The translations under genes and the position numbers were made by a program. Under the pieces are notes generated by a model, which worked only from the letters and a program-made list of their open reading frames with translations, was not told the origin of the DNA and ran no database searches. A DNA stretch of 39,866 nucleotides from Rhizobium sp. NFR03 (GTDB taxonomy: Bacteria > Pseudomonadota > Alphaproteobacteria > Rhizobiales > Rhizobiaceae). This document shows positions 30,138 to 39,146 of this stretch, piece by piece. How positions within the stretch are numbered: the stretch's first letter is position 1; the number at the start of each line of letters is the position of its first letter. Location: positions 1 to 39,866 of the forward strand of contig NZ_FOGR01000015.1 in the NCBI RefSeq assembly GCF_900111275.1, in the 5' to 3' direction.

Positions 30138-31406
30138 ATGAAGACGAGACGGGACTTTCACAAGCTGATGGCGGCCACGGCCGCTGGACTTGCCGCTCCG
30201 GCGATCCTCGGCAGCAAGGCGTTTGCGCAGGACAAGCCGATCCGGGTAGGGGCGAGCGTGTCGCTCACTGGTCCACTCTCGAGCACCAAGAACGGCCTGA
30301 TCGGTTACGAGCTGTGGCGCGACGATGTGAATGCCGTTGGTGGCCTACTCGGTCGCAAGGTTGAACTGATCACCTATGACGACCAGAGCAGCGCCGCCAA
30401 CGTCCCGGCGATCTATTCGAAGCTCGTCGACGTCGATGCCTGCGACGTGCTCTTCTCGCCCTACGGCGCCAATCTTTCCGCCCCGGTCATGCCGTTCATC
30501 AAACAGCGCGACCTGTTCATGATCGGCATGTTCGGACTTGCCGGCAACGACGTGGCGAGGCACGACAAGTTCTTCCACAGCGGCCCCTGGGGGCCAAATT
30601 CAGGCCGCGACTGGGCCCGGGGCTTCTTCGATCTCGCCAGGGCGCAAGGCGTGAAGACGGTCTCGATCATCAATGCTGACCTTGAGTTTTCCAAGAACGC
30701 TGCCAAGGGTGGTGCAGAGGTTGCCAAGGAATACGGCATGGAGGTCGTGTTCAACCAGAGCTATCCGCCGAATACCAGCGACTTCTCGTCGATCATCCGC
30801 AACATCAATGCCGCCGATCCCGACGCGATCTTCATTGCATCCTATCCAGCCGACAGTACGGCGATCATCCGCGGCGTCAAGGAAATCGGCATTTCCGACA
30901 AGGTGAAGATCTTTGGCGGCTGCATGATCGGTCCACAATATGGCGCGCTTCTGAGCTCGCTCGGCCCAGAGTTGAACGGCCTCGTCAACTCGCACACCTT
31001 CGTGCCGGAGCCGACGATGCAGACGCCGCATATCAAGTACTTCTTCGACCGCTACACGCCGATTGCGCTGAAGCAGGGCGTCGACCCGCTCGGCTACTAC
31101 ATCCCGCCATTCTATTACGTCGCAGGACAGCTGGCTGCCGCGGCTATCACCGGATCCAAATCGGTTGATCCGGCTAAGATGGCTGAATTCCTGCACGCCA
31201 ATACGGTCGACACGATTGCTGGCCCGACCGCCTTCAACGAGATCGGCGACTGGAAGGAGCGGCGGGTGCTGATGGTCCAGCTGCGCGGCATCAAGGGCAA
31301 TGATCTGGAACAGTTCCGCAGTCCCGGTCGCCAGGTAATCCTGGATCCGCCGTCACTGAAGACAGGGGATCTTGCCGGTCCCTACAACAAGGCTCGCGCC
31401 GGCTGA
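30138..31406 (+). CDS. ABC transporter substrate-binding protein, branched-chain amino acid (LivK) type
   Basis: 422 residues. MKTRRDFHKLMAATAAGLAAPAILGSKAFA is a twin-arginine-like signal peptide (T-R-R-D-F-H-K) ending in an AFA cleavage site. The mature part begins PIRVGASVSLTGPLSSTKNGLIGYELWRDDVNAVGGLLGRKVELITYDDQS, the type I periplasmic-binding fold of the Leu/Ile/Val and aromatic-acid importers. The protein would capture the pathway substrate in the periplasm. GGGAGGG precedes the ATG. It heads the five-gene import operon with its own IclR-type operator, so an aromatic acid rather than an amino acid is the likely ligand. Confidence 0.92.
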   Translation: MKTRRDFHKLMAATAAGLAAPAILGSKAFAQDKPIRVGASVSLTGPLSSTKNGLIGYELWRDDVNAVGGLLGRKVELITYDDQSSAANVPAIYSKLVDVDACDVLFSPYGANLSAPVMPFIKQRDLFMIGMFGLAGNDVARHDKFFHSGPWGPNSGRDWARGFFDLARAQGVKTVSIINADLEFSKNAAKGGAEVAKEYGMEVVFNQSYPPNTSDFSSIIRNINAADPDAIFIASYPADSTAIIRGVKEIGISDKVKIFGGCMIGPQYGALLSSLGPELNGLVNSHTFVPEPTMQTPHIKYFFDRYTPIALKQGVDPLGYYIPPFYYVAGQLAAAAITGSKSVDPAKMAEFLHANTVDTIAGPTAFNEIGDWKERRVLMVQLRGIKGNDLEQFRSPGRQVILDPPSLKTGDLAGPYNKARAG

Positions 31407-31451
31407 CAATCGGCCACGTCATTGTCTCTAACGTTCCAGAGAGCCGGCGTG

Positions 31452-32351
31452 ATGCTGGCTCAGGGCCCTATCATGCTATCAATCGACATTCTGGTGAATG
31501 CCCTGGTGACCGGGATCCTGCTGGGCAGCGTCTATGCGGCGCTCGCGCTTGGTCTCGCGATCACTTTCGGTATTCTGCATATACCCAATATCGCTCACCC
31601 GACGCTGGTCATTGCGGGCGCCTTCTTTGTCTATACGCTGGCCCAGTGGGGCGTGGACCCGATCCTTGCGGCGCTGGTCGGCCTCGTTCCCTTCTACCTT
31701 CTCGGCGTTGCGCTCTACTTGTTCTACTCGCGGCTCTTCGAGCGTCGCGGCGGCGCCAATGTCCTGCAGAGCCTGACGCTGTTTTTCGGCCTGTCGCTGG
31801 TGATTGAGATCCTGCTGGCGCTGAGCTTCGGCTCCGAGCTGAAATCGGTCAACGTCTTCTATATCGGCTCCAGCCTGCGGCTCGGCATCCTCACGATTCC
31901 CTATCGACTGCTGATCCCGGCGCTTCTCGCGCCGGTGATGATCGGCGCCGTCTGGCTCTATCTCAGCCGCACCAATACCGGCACGGCCATCCGCGCCGTG
32001 GCGCATGAGGAGCGGGCCCTGTCGATTGCCGGGCTCAACCCGGCGTCCATCAAGCGGCACGCCTTCGGCATCGCCACCGCGACCGCCGTGGTCGCCGGCG
32101 CGGCACTGATTATGGTCGGCCCGATCGAACCGTTCTCCGGGCGCTTCCAGATCGGCCGTGTGTTTGCCATCGTCGTGCTGGCAGGCATGGGCTCGATCCC
32201 CGGTAGCCTGGTGATCGCCATCGTTATCGGCATCTCCGAGGCGCTGGTCTCCAGCTACCTCAATCCTTCCTGGTCTCCCGGCGTTGCCTTCGCGATCCTG
32301 CTTCTCGGCCTCGCACTCCGCCCCCAGGGCCTGTTCGGAGCCGCGCGATGA
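31452..32351 (+). CDS. ABC transporter permease, LivH type
   Basis: 299 residues from ATG 31452 (31473 is an equally possible start; a TTG at 31422 lacks a ribosome site). About eight membrane helices, starting with ILVNALVTGILLGSVYAALALGLAITFGILHIPNIAHPT, the typical LivH first segment. The cytoplasmic EAA-like loop is TAIRAVAHEERALSIAGLNPASIKRHAFGIATATAVVAGAA. Its stop overlaps the LivM start (ATGA, 32348-32351). Confidence 0.9.
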   Translation: MLAQGPIMLSIDILVNALVTGILLGSVYAALALGLAITFGILHIPNIAHPTLVIAGAFFVYTLAQWGVDPILAALVGLVPFYLLGVALYLFYSRLFERRGGANVLQSLTLFFGLSLVIEILLALSFGSELKSVNVFYIGSSLRLGILTIPYRLLIPALLAPVMIGAVWLYLSRTNTGTAIRAVAHEERALSIAGLNPASIKRHAFGIATATAVVAGAALIMVGPIEPFSGRFQIGRVFAIVVLAGMGSIPGSLVIAIVIGISEALVSSYLNPSWSPGVAFAILLLGLALRPQGLFGAAR

Positions 32352-33298
32352 CCAAGAATTCCATCCTCTTCCTCGTCGGCATCGCCATCGTTCTGGTGCT
32401 CGGTTTCCTGATGCCCTGGGTCCTGAAGAACCCGTTCTACTTCTTCGTCGGCTACGTCGTCCTGCAATATGTGACGATCGCCACCGGCTGGAACATCCTC
32501 GGCGGCTATGCGGGATACATCAATTTCGGTGCGGCGGGCTTCTTCGGCGCGGGCGTTTATCTGTCGGCCTTCCTGTTCACGACGCTCGGCCTGCCGCTGC
32601 CGCTTTGCATTCTTGCTGCGGCCATCTTCGGCGCGGTTCTCGGCCTGCTGATGGGCTATCTGACACTGCGCATCCAGGGTGTCTACTTCGCCATCGCGAC
32701 GCTTGGGCTCGTTGTGGTGCTGGAAACCATCGTCCACAACATCCCGGCGCTCGGCGGCGCCAGCGGCATGGCCGTCTACGGGCCGCGTCAGCCGTTCTGG
32801 AGCCCTGGGCCGTCGCAATTCAATTTCACCGTCATGCTGATCATTGCGGCTGCTGCCGTGACGCTCGCCCGGTTCGTCGAGATCTCGTGGATCGGCCGCG
32901 GGCTGCGTGCCGTACGGGCGAGCGAGGATGCGGCCGAATGTTCCGGCGTGCCGACGCTGCGCCTGAAGCTGCTCGCCTGCGCGCTAAGCGGAGCGGTGCT
33001 TGCGGCGGCCGGAGCGCCCTATCCGTTCTACACCTCCTATATGGAGCCGGTCACCGCCTTCAGCCTGATCATCGGCCTCAATGCCATCGCCATGCCGTTG
33101 ATCGGCGGCACCCGCAGCTGGGTCGGCCCGGTCCTCGGCGCATTGTTGCTCGCCTCAGTACAGCAGATCGCCACGGTGACCATATCCTCCGAACTTAACA
33201 TCCTGTTCGTCGGCCTGGTGCTGATCGCCTTCGTCGCCTTCGCGCCGGGCGGACTGGCCGAACTCTTTGGCCGCAAGCAGAGGAGGGCGCGGTCATGA
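32348..33298 (+). CDS. ABC transporter permease, LivM type
   Basis: 316 residues with about ten hydrophobic segments. GWNILGGYAGYINFGAAGFFGAGVYLSAFLF, LTLRIQGVYFAIATLGLVVVLETIVHN and the cytoplasmic loop GLRAVRASEDAAECSGVPTLRLKLLACALSG are LivM signatures. It pairs with the LivH protein to form the channel. Starts overlap the LivH stop, and its stop overlaps the start of the ATPase gene by four bases. Confidence 0.92.
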   Translation: MTKNSILFLVGIAIVLVLGFLMPWVLKNPFYFFVGYVVLQYVTIATGWNILGGYAGYINFGAAGFFGAGVYLSAFLFTTLGLPLPLCILAAAIFGAVLGLLMGYLTLRIQGVYFAIATLGLVVVLETIVHNIPALGGASGMAVYGPRQPFWSPGPSQFNFTVMLIIAAAAVTLARFVEISWIGRGLRAVRASEDAAECSGVPTLRLKLLACALSGAVLAAAGAPYPFYTSYMEPVTAFSLIIGLNAIAMPLIGGTRSWVGPVLGALLLASVQQIATVTISSELNILFVGLVLIAFVAFAPGGLAELFGRKQRRARS

Positions 33299-34008
33299 GC
33301 GAGACGATCCTGTCCCTGAAGGGGGTCGAGAAGATCTTCGGATCCTTCCGGGCGCTTGGTCCGGTCGATCTCGACGTGTCGGCCGGGGAACGGCTCGGCA
33401 TCATCGGTCCGAACGGCGCCGGCAAGACAACGCTGATCAACTGCATCACCGGGGTTTATGCTCCTGACAAGGGTTCGGTACATTTCCAAGGCCGCGATAT
33501 TTCCCGGATCGAGGCCCACAAACGCGCGCGGCTCGGCATCTCGCGCAGCTTCCAGATCCCGCGTCCCTTCACCGGCATGACGGTTCTCGAAAACCTTCTG
33601 GTGCCGCTCGATTACTGCCATGTCGACGGCAGCAAAGCGGAGCGGGCCCACGCCGTGCTGGCAAGCGTCGGGCTGTCGGGCCGCACGGCGGATGCCTCCG
33701 AAACCCTGTCGCAGCTCGAACTCCGCAAGCTCGAGCTTGCCCGCGCCCTCGTCGGCAATCCGAAGGTGCTGATCGCCGACGAGGCGATGGCCGGACTGTC
33801 GGACGAGGAGATCGACGAGGTTCTGGAAATCCTCTTCGCGCTTAACCGCTCCGGCGTGGCGGTTATCATGATCGAGCACATCATGCATGCGGTGATGCGC
33901 TTTTCGCAGCGGATCGTCTGCTTCGAGACCGGCCGGCTGATCGCCACCGGCACCTCGGCGGAGATCGCCGACAACCCGCTCGTTCAGAAGGTGTATTTCG
34001 GTGAATAG
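33295..34008 (+). CDS. ABC transporter ATPase, LivG type
   Basis: 237 residues. Walker A is GPNGAGKTT, Walker B is KVLIADEAMAGL and the branched-chain-type ending VIMIEHIMHAVMRFSQRIVCFETGRLIATGTSAEI is present. The signature motif is unusual: LSQLELRKLELARAL instead of LSYGxQRxLEIARAL, i.e. the central glycine is missing, which could lower ATPase activity at one of the two sites. Transport with one degenerate site is common in other ABC families. It overlaps the next gene by 8 bases. Confidence 0.92.
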   Translation: MSETILSLKGVEKIFGSFRALGPVDLDVSAGERLGIIGPNGAGKTTLINCITGVYAPDKGSVHFQGRDISRIEAHKRARLGISRSFQIPRPFTGMTVLENLLVPLDYCHVDGSKAERAHAVLASVGLSGRTADASETLSQLELRKLELARALVGNPKVLIADEAMAGLSDEEIDEVLEILFALNRSGVAVIMIEHIMHAVMRFSQRIVCFETGRLIATGTSAEIADNPLVQKVYFGE

Positions 34009-34741
34009 GCTGATCATCGACAATTTGTCCGCCGGCTACGGCGCGGTCTCCGTGCTGCGCAACGTCTCGCTAGAACTCAACGAGGGCGAGATGGTGGCGC
34101 TGCTCGGCATGAACGGCAACGGCAAAAGCACGCTGCTCAACTGCGTGCTGGGCTTCGTGCGCGCCAGTGCCGGGCGGATCCTGCTCGAGTGGAACGGCAA
34201 GAGCAGGGATCTCACCAGGCTTCAGCCGCACGAGATCGTCCGGCTTGGTCTGTCGATAGTGCCGGAGGGTCGCCGGCTGGTGCCTAACATCTCGGTCGAG
34301 GACAATCTCAAGCTTGCAGGCAGCAATCCGGTGGTCCGCGACCGGATGACCCAAAACTTGTCATACTGTTTTGACACGTTTCCACTTCTCCTGGAGCGGC
34401 GCCGGCAGATCGCCTCGACCATGAGCGGCGGACAGCAGCAGTTACTGGCAATCGCCCGATCGCTGATGACCTTGCCGAAGATCGTCGTCATCGACGAGCC
34501 GTCAGTCGGCTTGGCTCCGATCGTGGTGCGCGATGTGCTGGCTGCCATCGAACATCTGCGCGCCAAGAGCGGCATGACCATCCTGATGGCAGAGCAGAGC
34601 TTCTTCCAGGCGATCGATGTTTCGTCGCGGGCTTATATCCTAGCGCACGGCAGCATTCAGCGGGAATTTAGGCGTTCCGAAGGCGAGATAGCTCATGAGG
34701 ATATCCGCAAGGCAATGCTAGGAGGAGTCATTCAGCACTAG
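34001..34741 (+). CDS. ABC transporter ATPase, LivF type
   Basis: 246 residues. Walker A GMNGNGKSTLL, signature MSGGQQQLLAIARSL, Walker B KIVVIDEPSVGLAPI and the H-loop region give a complete ATPase; it carries the intact signature that the LivG partner lacks. Start GTG at 34001 inside the end of livG is the only one that keeps the N-terminus MNRLIIDNLSAGYGAVSVLRNV. It closes the import operon; no terminator with a T-run is seen after it. Confidence 0.9.
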   Translation: MNRLIIDNLSAGYGAVSVLRNVSLELNEGEMVALLGMNGNGKSTLLNCVLGFVRASAGRILLEWNGKSRDLTRLQPHEIVRLGLSIVPEGRRLVPNISVEDNLKLAGSNPVVRDRMTQNLSYCFDTFPLLLERRRQIASTMSGGQQQLLAIARSLMTLPKIVVIDEPSVGLAPIVVRDVLAAIEHLRAKSGMTILMAEQSFFQAIDVSSRAYILAHGSIQREFRRSEGEIAHEDIRKAMLGGVIQH

Positions 34742-34819
34742 TCTAGGTCGGCTGCAGTCCCAAACTTCTGAGGTTGCGACGTCGTCTCTGATGGGCGGAA
34801 CCTGCGACGCCGGCGCGAA

Positions 34820-35716
34820 CTAGTGGTCCGGAGGCAGACGTGCGTCTAGTGCCTTATCAAGGGCTTGACGTCCGCTTGTACCAAGCCAGGACTGGAAGCT
34901 GAGGATTTCCGGATTCAACTCACGCATCACATTCAGATCGACCTGTTCCGCCAGCGGCCCGTTCTCGAGGCTCCAGGCCATATGAGCAAGATCGATATTG
35001 GCTGCGAGAACGTCGTCTGAAAAGCGTGCGTAAGATATGGGGCGGCCTGCTACTGCGGTGAAGGCGGCTCCGAGGTCGTGGCCAGTAACTCTGTCGCTCG
35101 CAATTTTCAAAGTCACGCCACTGAATTTGATTGGATCGGTGAATATGGCCGCAACAAATTTTCCGATGTCCTCCACGGCAATCAGTTGAATTGAATTTTC
35201 CGGTTTGATCAGAGAGACCAACCTCCCCTCATGCAGACCCAAACCGGGTCTTACGAGCATTTCCATAAAGATCATCGGTCTAATGATGGTAGCGGTGATT
35301 GGCAGCTGCCGGATGTGGGCTTCAACGCGTGGTTTTGCGTCAAAGCGTGGCACACCAGTCAGCACATCGCCGACGCTGGCGCCCGAGGAATAGACGAAAT
35401 GGGCGATACCACTTTCAGAGGCGAGGTCCGCGATGCACGTCCCATAGTGTATCTCATCGTCTGCCGCCATATCAGCCGGTAGCACACTGAAGATGCCATA
35501 CGTGTCTTTCATCGCAGCCAGCATTGCATCAGGGTCCTGGAATGAGCCGGTCATGACCTCAAGCCCCGCGTTACGAAGCGCTACTGAAGCCGGTTCTGAT
35601 GGATTACGCACAAGTGCGCGGACAGGCCAACCCTCCCTGAGTAGGGCCCTCGCAACAGATCCGCCCTGTCGCCCGGTTGCGCCGAATACAAGAATTGGAG
35701 GTTTATCATTTTTCAT
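34820..35716 (-). CDS. NmrA-family NAD(P)-binding protein
   Basis: 298 residues from ATG 35716 (the frame extends upstream to 35800 but gaggg supports 35716). ILVFGATGRQGGSVARALLREGWPVRALVRNP is the atypical-SDR/NmrA Rossmann start; FVYSSGASV and IIRPMIFMEML follow. NmrA proteins sense or use NADP, and many act as quinone or enone reductases. It is divergent from an HxlR gene at 35805, the usual partner arrangement for such stress-type reductases. Confidence 0.88.
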   Translation of the reverse strand: MKNDKPPILVFGATGRQGGSVARALLREGWPVRALVRNPSEPASVALRNAGLEVMTGSFQDPDAMLAAMKDTYGIFSVLPADMAADDEIHYGTCIADLASESGIAHFVYSSGASVGDVLTGVPRFDAKPRVEAHIRQLPITATIIRPMIFMEMLVRPGLGLHEGRLVSLIKPENSIQLIAVEDIGKFVAAIFTDPIKFSGVTLKIASDRVTGHDLGAAFTAVAGRPISYARFSDDVLAANIDLAHMAWSLENGPLAEQVDLNVMRELNPEILSFQSWLGTSGRQALDKALDARLPPDH

Positions 35717-35804
35717 GGGAAGCCCTCGTGTTAACAAGGGTAATCCATATAAACGAAAAAGAAGCGTCCGGAAGACGGCACATTCTTTAGCATGGGGCAC
35801 AGGA

Positions 35805-36185
35805 ATGATACCCTTGGAAAAGCACAGTCCTCAGTTCAGGCCAATCTCGTTTAACGGAATTTGCACTCGGCTCGGTGACAAATGGACCGTTCAGGTCCTT
35901 TGGCGCCTTTCACTCGCACAGGACCGGCGGCTCCGTTTCTCCGCACTCAGAAAGGAGATCGACGGGATTACGCAGCGGATGCTGACACTGACATTGCGCA
36001 ATCTTGAGCGTGACGGCCTTATCATGCGGCACTATTTTCCCGAAGTGCCGCCGCGGGTCGAATATGATCTGACTGAGATGGGTATTGGTGTTCTAGGCGC
36101 CCTTGAAGGGCTCAACTCATGGATTCAAAATAACCTTTCAGTCATTGAGCAGCACCGTCAGATCTACGATCGAAACAACCAGTGA
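35805..36185 (+). CDS. HxlR-family transcriptional regulator
   Basis: 126 residues. ICTRLGDKWTVQVLWRLSL, RLRFSALRKEIDGITQRMLTLTLRNLERDGLIMRHYFPEVPPRVEYDLTEMG is the HxlR winged helix, very similar in the recognition helix to the HxlR protein at 12579-12950. A cysteine in the N-terminal region (NGICTRLG) corresponds in position to the sensing cysteine of YodB-type proteins. ATG 35805 is chosen from family alignment; the ribosome site agga is unusually close. The frame continues upstream over the NmrA promoter but without sense. It is divergent from the NmrA-like gene. Confidence 0.88.
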   Translation: MIPLEKHSPQFRPISFNGICTRLGDKWTVQVLWRLSLAQDRRLRFSALRKEIDGITQRMLTLTLRNLERDGLIMRHYFPEVPPRVEYDLTEMGIGVLGALEGLNSWIQNNLSVIEQHRQIYDRNNQ

Positions 36186-36277
36186 CGAGACTTACCGCAG
36201 ATCCGGGCGGATCTTGCTACCCGCTTTATCAGCCAACACGTTGTGCGAGTACCGTGATTGACGGGATCGCCCAGCTT

Positions 36278-37189
36278 TCAAAATAATTCTTGCGCGAATC
36301 TGTGAACCAAATCAGCCACCAGCTTTACAGCCGGATCGTCTGTTGAGCGATGGTGGCTGACGAGATAGAGCGACACGGGCTCTAAGGCTACCGGGGGTGG
36401 GCGGGTCGTTAGTCGCATCCCAATGGTGCTCGTCATGGCAGCCTTGGGAAACGTGGCCATCAGGTCTGTTTCGCAAAGAAGTTCGAGTGCCATCAAGAGA
36501 GTCGGCACGACGATGGCGACACGTCGCTCTCGACCGATCTTGCCTAGTGCACTGTCGACAGATCCTCGCTTGCCACCATGGCCCGATACGACAACGTGGG
36601 GAGACGCCAGCCACCTATCGATATCAAGTGTTTCGTCACTGGCCGAAGGGTGCTCGCGCCTCATCAAAACGGAATAAGGGATCTCGCCGAGCCACTCGCT
36701 CCTGAATGAAACTCCTGAGGCAGGGGCAACGGCAACAGCCAAATCTATCTCGCCTCGGGTTAGGCGCTGGACTTCATCTCCCACGTGCCAGGGATGAAAA
36801 ATCAGATCAATGCCAGGTGCAAGTCTTGCCAATTCCCTCGTGATTCTGGCGCCCAGGGCGATGGCTGGAATATCAGATACGACGAGGCGAACAGCACCTT
36901 GCAGTTCGGCAACAGGAGGAGGATTGGCTTCCACGATGATGGAAAGATCAGCAAGTGCGAGGCGGAGAGGCTCCCGGATCAAGTTGGCACGCGGCGTGCG
37001 CTGAAGCCCTTTTGCTGAAGCGCGCACCAGAAGCGGATCGTCGAACAGATTGCGTGCACGCGCCAGTGCGTTGGAAGCTGCCGGTTGCGACAGACCAAGC
37101 CGGGCTGCGGCTCGTCCCACATGCGCTTCGTCTAAAAGCGCGTCCAAAATCACCAGCAGATTGAGATCGACATTGCGTAGCTTCACCAT
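36278..37189 (-). CDS. LysR-family transcriptional regulator, NodD-like branch
   Basis: 303 residues. VDLNLLVILDALLDEAHVGRAAARLGLSQPAASNALARARNLFDDPLLVR is the LysR helix-turn-helix (about residues 7-56), with the DLNLL and DDPLLVR details of the NodD/NahR/PcpR group that respond to aromatic compounds. The effector domain runs to residue 300. It is divergent from a quinone-reductase-like gene 82 bp away with a LysR-type palindrome between them, and probably activates that gene. Confidence 0.92.
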   Translation of the reverse strand: MVKLRNVDLNLLVILDALLDEAHVGRAAARLGLSQPAASNALARARNLFDDPLLVRASAKGLQRTPRANLIREPLRLALADLSIIVEANPPPVAELQGAVRLVVSDIPAIALGARITRELARLAPGIDLIFHPWHVGDEVQRLTRGEIDLAVAVAPASGVSFRSEWLGEIPYSVLMRREHPSASDETLDIDRWLASPHVVVSGHGGKRGSVDSALGKIGRERRVAIVVPTLLMALELLCETDLMATFPKAAMTSTIGMRLTTRPPPVALEPVSLYLVSHHRSTDDPAVKLVADLVHRFAQELF

Positions 37190-37207
37190 ATGAATGGTCT
37201 AGCATAA

Positions 37208-37220
37208 CAAATATCATTTG
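37208..37220. promoter_or_regulatory. Candidate LysR binding site
   Basis: CAAAT-ATC-ATTTG is a perfect 5-bp inverted repeat with the T-N-A pattern usual for LysR boxes. It lies in the 82-bp divergent region between the LysR and quinone reductase genes. Confidence 0.5.
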
Positions 37221-37271
37221 GAAAAATGGGGAAGCAACGCGGCATAAGCACTGGACGAAGGAGAATAGACG

Positions 37272-37826
37272 ATGACAACGCTGCTGCTGCTTGCCCATCC
37301 CGATCTTGAAGCCTCGCGGGTCAACCGCGCACTGCTCAAAGGACTTCAGAGTCTGTCGGATCTGGAAATCGCCGACCTTTACGCACTTTACCCCGATAAT
37401 CGGATCGATCCACAAGCGGAGATCGACAGGCTGCTGCGGGCTGACAGGCTTGTACTCCAGTTCCCACTGTTCTGGTACTCTACACCGCCACTTCTCAAGC
37501 TATGGGAAGACGTGGTGCTTACGCCGATGTTTTATCAAGAGCCCGACCTTGGAATATCCACCGCGGGTCTTCCGGTGCTTGCAGCAACTACGACGGGGGG
37601 GCCATCTGCAAGCTACCATCCAGAAAGCCGCATCGGACTAACGATCGACGACCTCTTCGCGTCGCTCAAAGCCACGACGCGACGCTGCGGCTGGCATTGG
37701 CAATCACCTTTTGCCGTCCATGACGTACGGAATCTAGATGATAGATCTCTAGCAAAAGCTGTCGATGATTACAGGTCTACGATCGTGTCATTCGTGACAT
37801 TGAGCAGGATCTCAACGGCTGCTTAG
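37272..37826 (+). CDS. NAD(P)H:quinone oxidoreductase, flavodoxin-like (KefF/MdaB type)
   Basis: 184 residues. LLLLAHPDLEASRVNRALLKGL is the flavin phosphate loop, VLQFPLFWYSTPPLLKLWEDVVLTPMF the family hallmark, and AATTTGGPSASYHPES the second flavin-binding loop. It catalyses two-electron reduction of quinones at the expense of NAD(P)H. GAAGGAG (37257-37263) is well placed before the ATG. Divergent from a NodD-branch LysR gene, which suggests induction by a phenolic compound. Confidence 0.9.
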   Translation: MTTLLLLAHPDLEASRVNRALLKGLQSLSDLEIADLYALYPDNRIDPQAEIDRLLRADRLVLQFPLFWYSTPPLLKLWEDVVLTPMFYQEPDLGISTAGLPVLAATTTGGPSASYHPESRIGLTIDDLFASLKATTRRCGWHWQSPFAVHDVRNLDDRSLAKAVDDYRSTIVSFVTLSRISTAA

Positions 37827-37898
37827 CATTCCTCGCCATTCGCAGGGCGCGGTTTGTGCACTTTCCGAACGACTTACAAGGCTGCCGCTGAGCCAACC

Positions 37899-38564
37899 TT
37901 ACCAGGTGATCAACGGCATCTTATGAAGCCAGCGATCTGTTGCAACCTGATCCAGCACGAAGGTTGCAACGTCTTGGCGCGAGATGGAGCCGCCATGAAA
38001 ATCCCTTAAGTCGGTGAGGGCTCGTATTTCCTTGCGACCCGCTTTGTTGTTGAGGATCGATGGCCGGACGATGGTCCAAGCAAGGTTGCTATCTCTGAGA
38101 ATCGCTTCCTGGCGGTTCTTGTCGGAGTAAACCTTGCGCAGCAGCAGTGGAAAGATAACTTTGTCGAACAGGACGCCGCCATGGCCGGCACTGTCACCGG
38201 CGCCGATCCCGGTGATCGCTACGAGGCGCGACACACCCTCTGCCTTCATGGCGTCAACAACCGCTCGGGTCGCCGTCGATAGCAGTGTCACGTCCTTGAA
38301 TGGGCTGGCTGGTGTGCCGAGCGCGCTGATCACGGCGTCGTGGCCCTTCATGGCTTTGCGCAACACCGTTTCGTCACGGGCATCTCCAGCCACAATCTTT
38401 GCCCCCTCCAAGTTCGCGGTTTTTTCAGGCGAACGCACCAGGATGGTAACATCATAGCCGCGACCTACGGCTTGGCTGACGATATGACGGCCGGTCGGCC
38501 CGGTGGCGCCGAGCACCAGGATTTTCGGTGCAGCGGCGTTGGTAGTGGTAACAGAGATAGTCAT
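37899..38564 (-). CDS. Atypical SDR (NAD(P)-binding, BVR-B-like) protein
   Basis: 221 residues. ILVLGATGPTGRHIVSQAVGRGYDVTILVRSPEK is the atypical-SDR Rossmann motif; VISALGTPASPFKDVTLLSTATRAVVDAMKAEGVSRLVAITGIGAGDS and WTIVRPSILNN follow as in the biliverdin-IX-beta-reductase-like SDR5/NAD(P)H-binding family. It is compact, lacks the C-terminal substrate lobe of larger members, and its substrate is unknown. The first gene after a 71-bp gap from an AtaL-like gene on the same strand; the three at 37899-39866 may form one leftward unit. Confidence 0.85.
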   Translation of the reverse strand: MTISVTTTNAAAPKILVLGATGPTGRHIVSQAVGRGYDVTILVRSPEKTANLEGAKIVAGDARDETVLRKAMKGHDAVISALGTPASPFKDVTLLSTATRAVVDAMKAEGVSRLVAITGIGAGDSAGHGGVLFDKVIFPLLLRKVYSDKNRQEAILRDSNLAWTIVRPSILNNKAGRKEIRALTDLRDFHGGSISRQDVATFVLDQVATDRWLHKMPLITW

Positions 38565-38635
38565 TGTCTTGGTCCTCTTAAATGGCTGGGCGCCTCGCCA
38601 AGAGGCCGCCCTTCTGGTGTCGTTGCTGGGGGTAA

Positions 38636-39109
38636 TCAGAGCTTCCCCTCTGCTACGAGCTCGCGTGTTCGCTTGAGCGTCGACAGGAGGGCAGATCTGT
38701 ATCCCTTGTCACTGTCGAACTGCGCCTGTTCGGCCTGCTCTTCTGGTCCGCCGGGCTGCTTGCCGCGCAGACCGAGGTAGCAGTAGAATTTTAGCTGCAG
38801 CGCGCCGGCTTCATCCTCGAACAGTTCGTTGATGATGGAGCCCTCGCGCGGACCGGTCGCCTGAAAGAACGTGACCTTGCTTTGCGCTTCCAGGGTAATG
38901 ATCTCCCTGATGCCAGAGCCTGCGATCGTCGCCTCGCGAACGAAATGAGTCGCACTTTCCTCGACAACGTCGCAGCGGGTGCAGAGGCCCGGCGGAAGAA
39001 ACAAACGCGCGTCGCGCGCTTTCAGTTTAAGGCCTTTCCAGACCTGCTCTCGGGTGAGCGTGGTTTCGCCTTCAGGATTTACGAGAACGGTGGCGGTCGA
39101 ATAGATCAT
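38636..39109 (-). CDS. AtaL-like SRPBCC protein (DUF1857)
   Basis: 157 residues from ATG 39109. MIYSTATVLVNPEGETTLTREQVWKGLKLKARDARLFLPPGLCTRCDVVEES and REIITLEAQSKVTFFQATGPREGSIINELFEDEAGALQLKFYCYLG match the DUF1857/AtaL branch of the START-like fold. In fungi a member belongs to the acetylaranotin cluster; bacterial roles are unknown. The C-terminal EQAEQAQFDSDKGYRSALLSTLKRTRELV helix closes the pocket. It is 37 bp downstream of the NmrA-type gene on the same strand, so they are likely cotranscribed. Confidence 0.82.
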   Translation of the reverse strand: MIYSTATVLVNPEGETTLTREQVWKGLKLKARDARLFLPPGLCTRCDVVEESATHFVREATIAGSGIREIITLEAQSKVTFFQATGPREGSIINELFEDEAGALQLKFYCYLGLRGKQPGGPEEQAEQAQFDSDKGYRSALLSTLKRTRELVAEGKL

Positions 39110-39146
39110 GACGATGGTCCTTGTTTTGTATGTGGGACGGCCTTCC

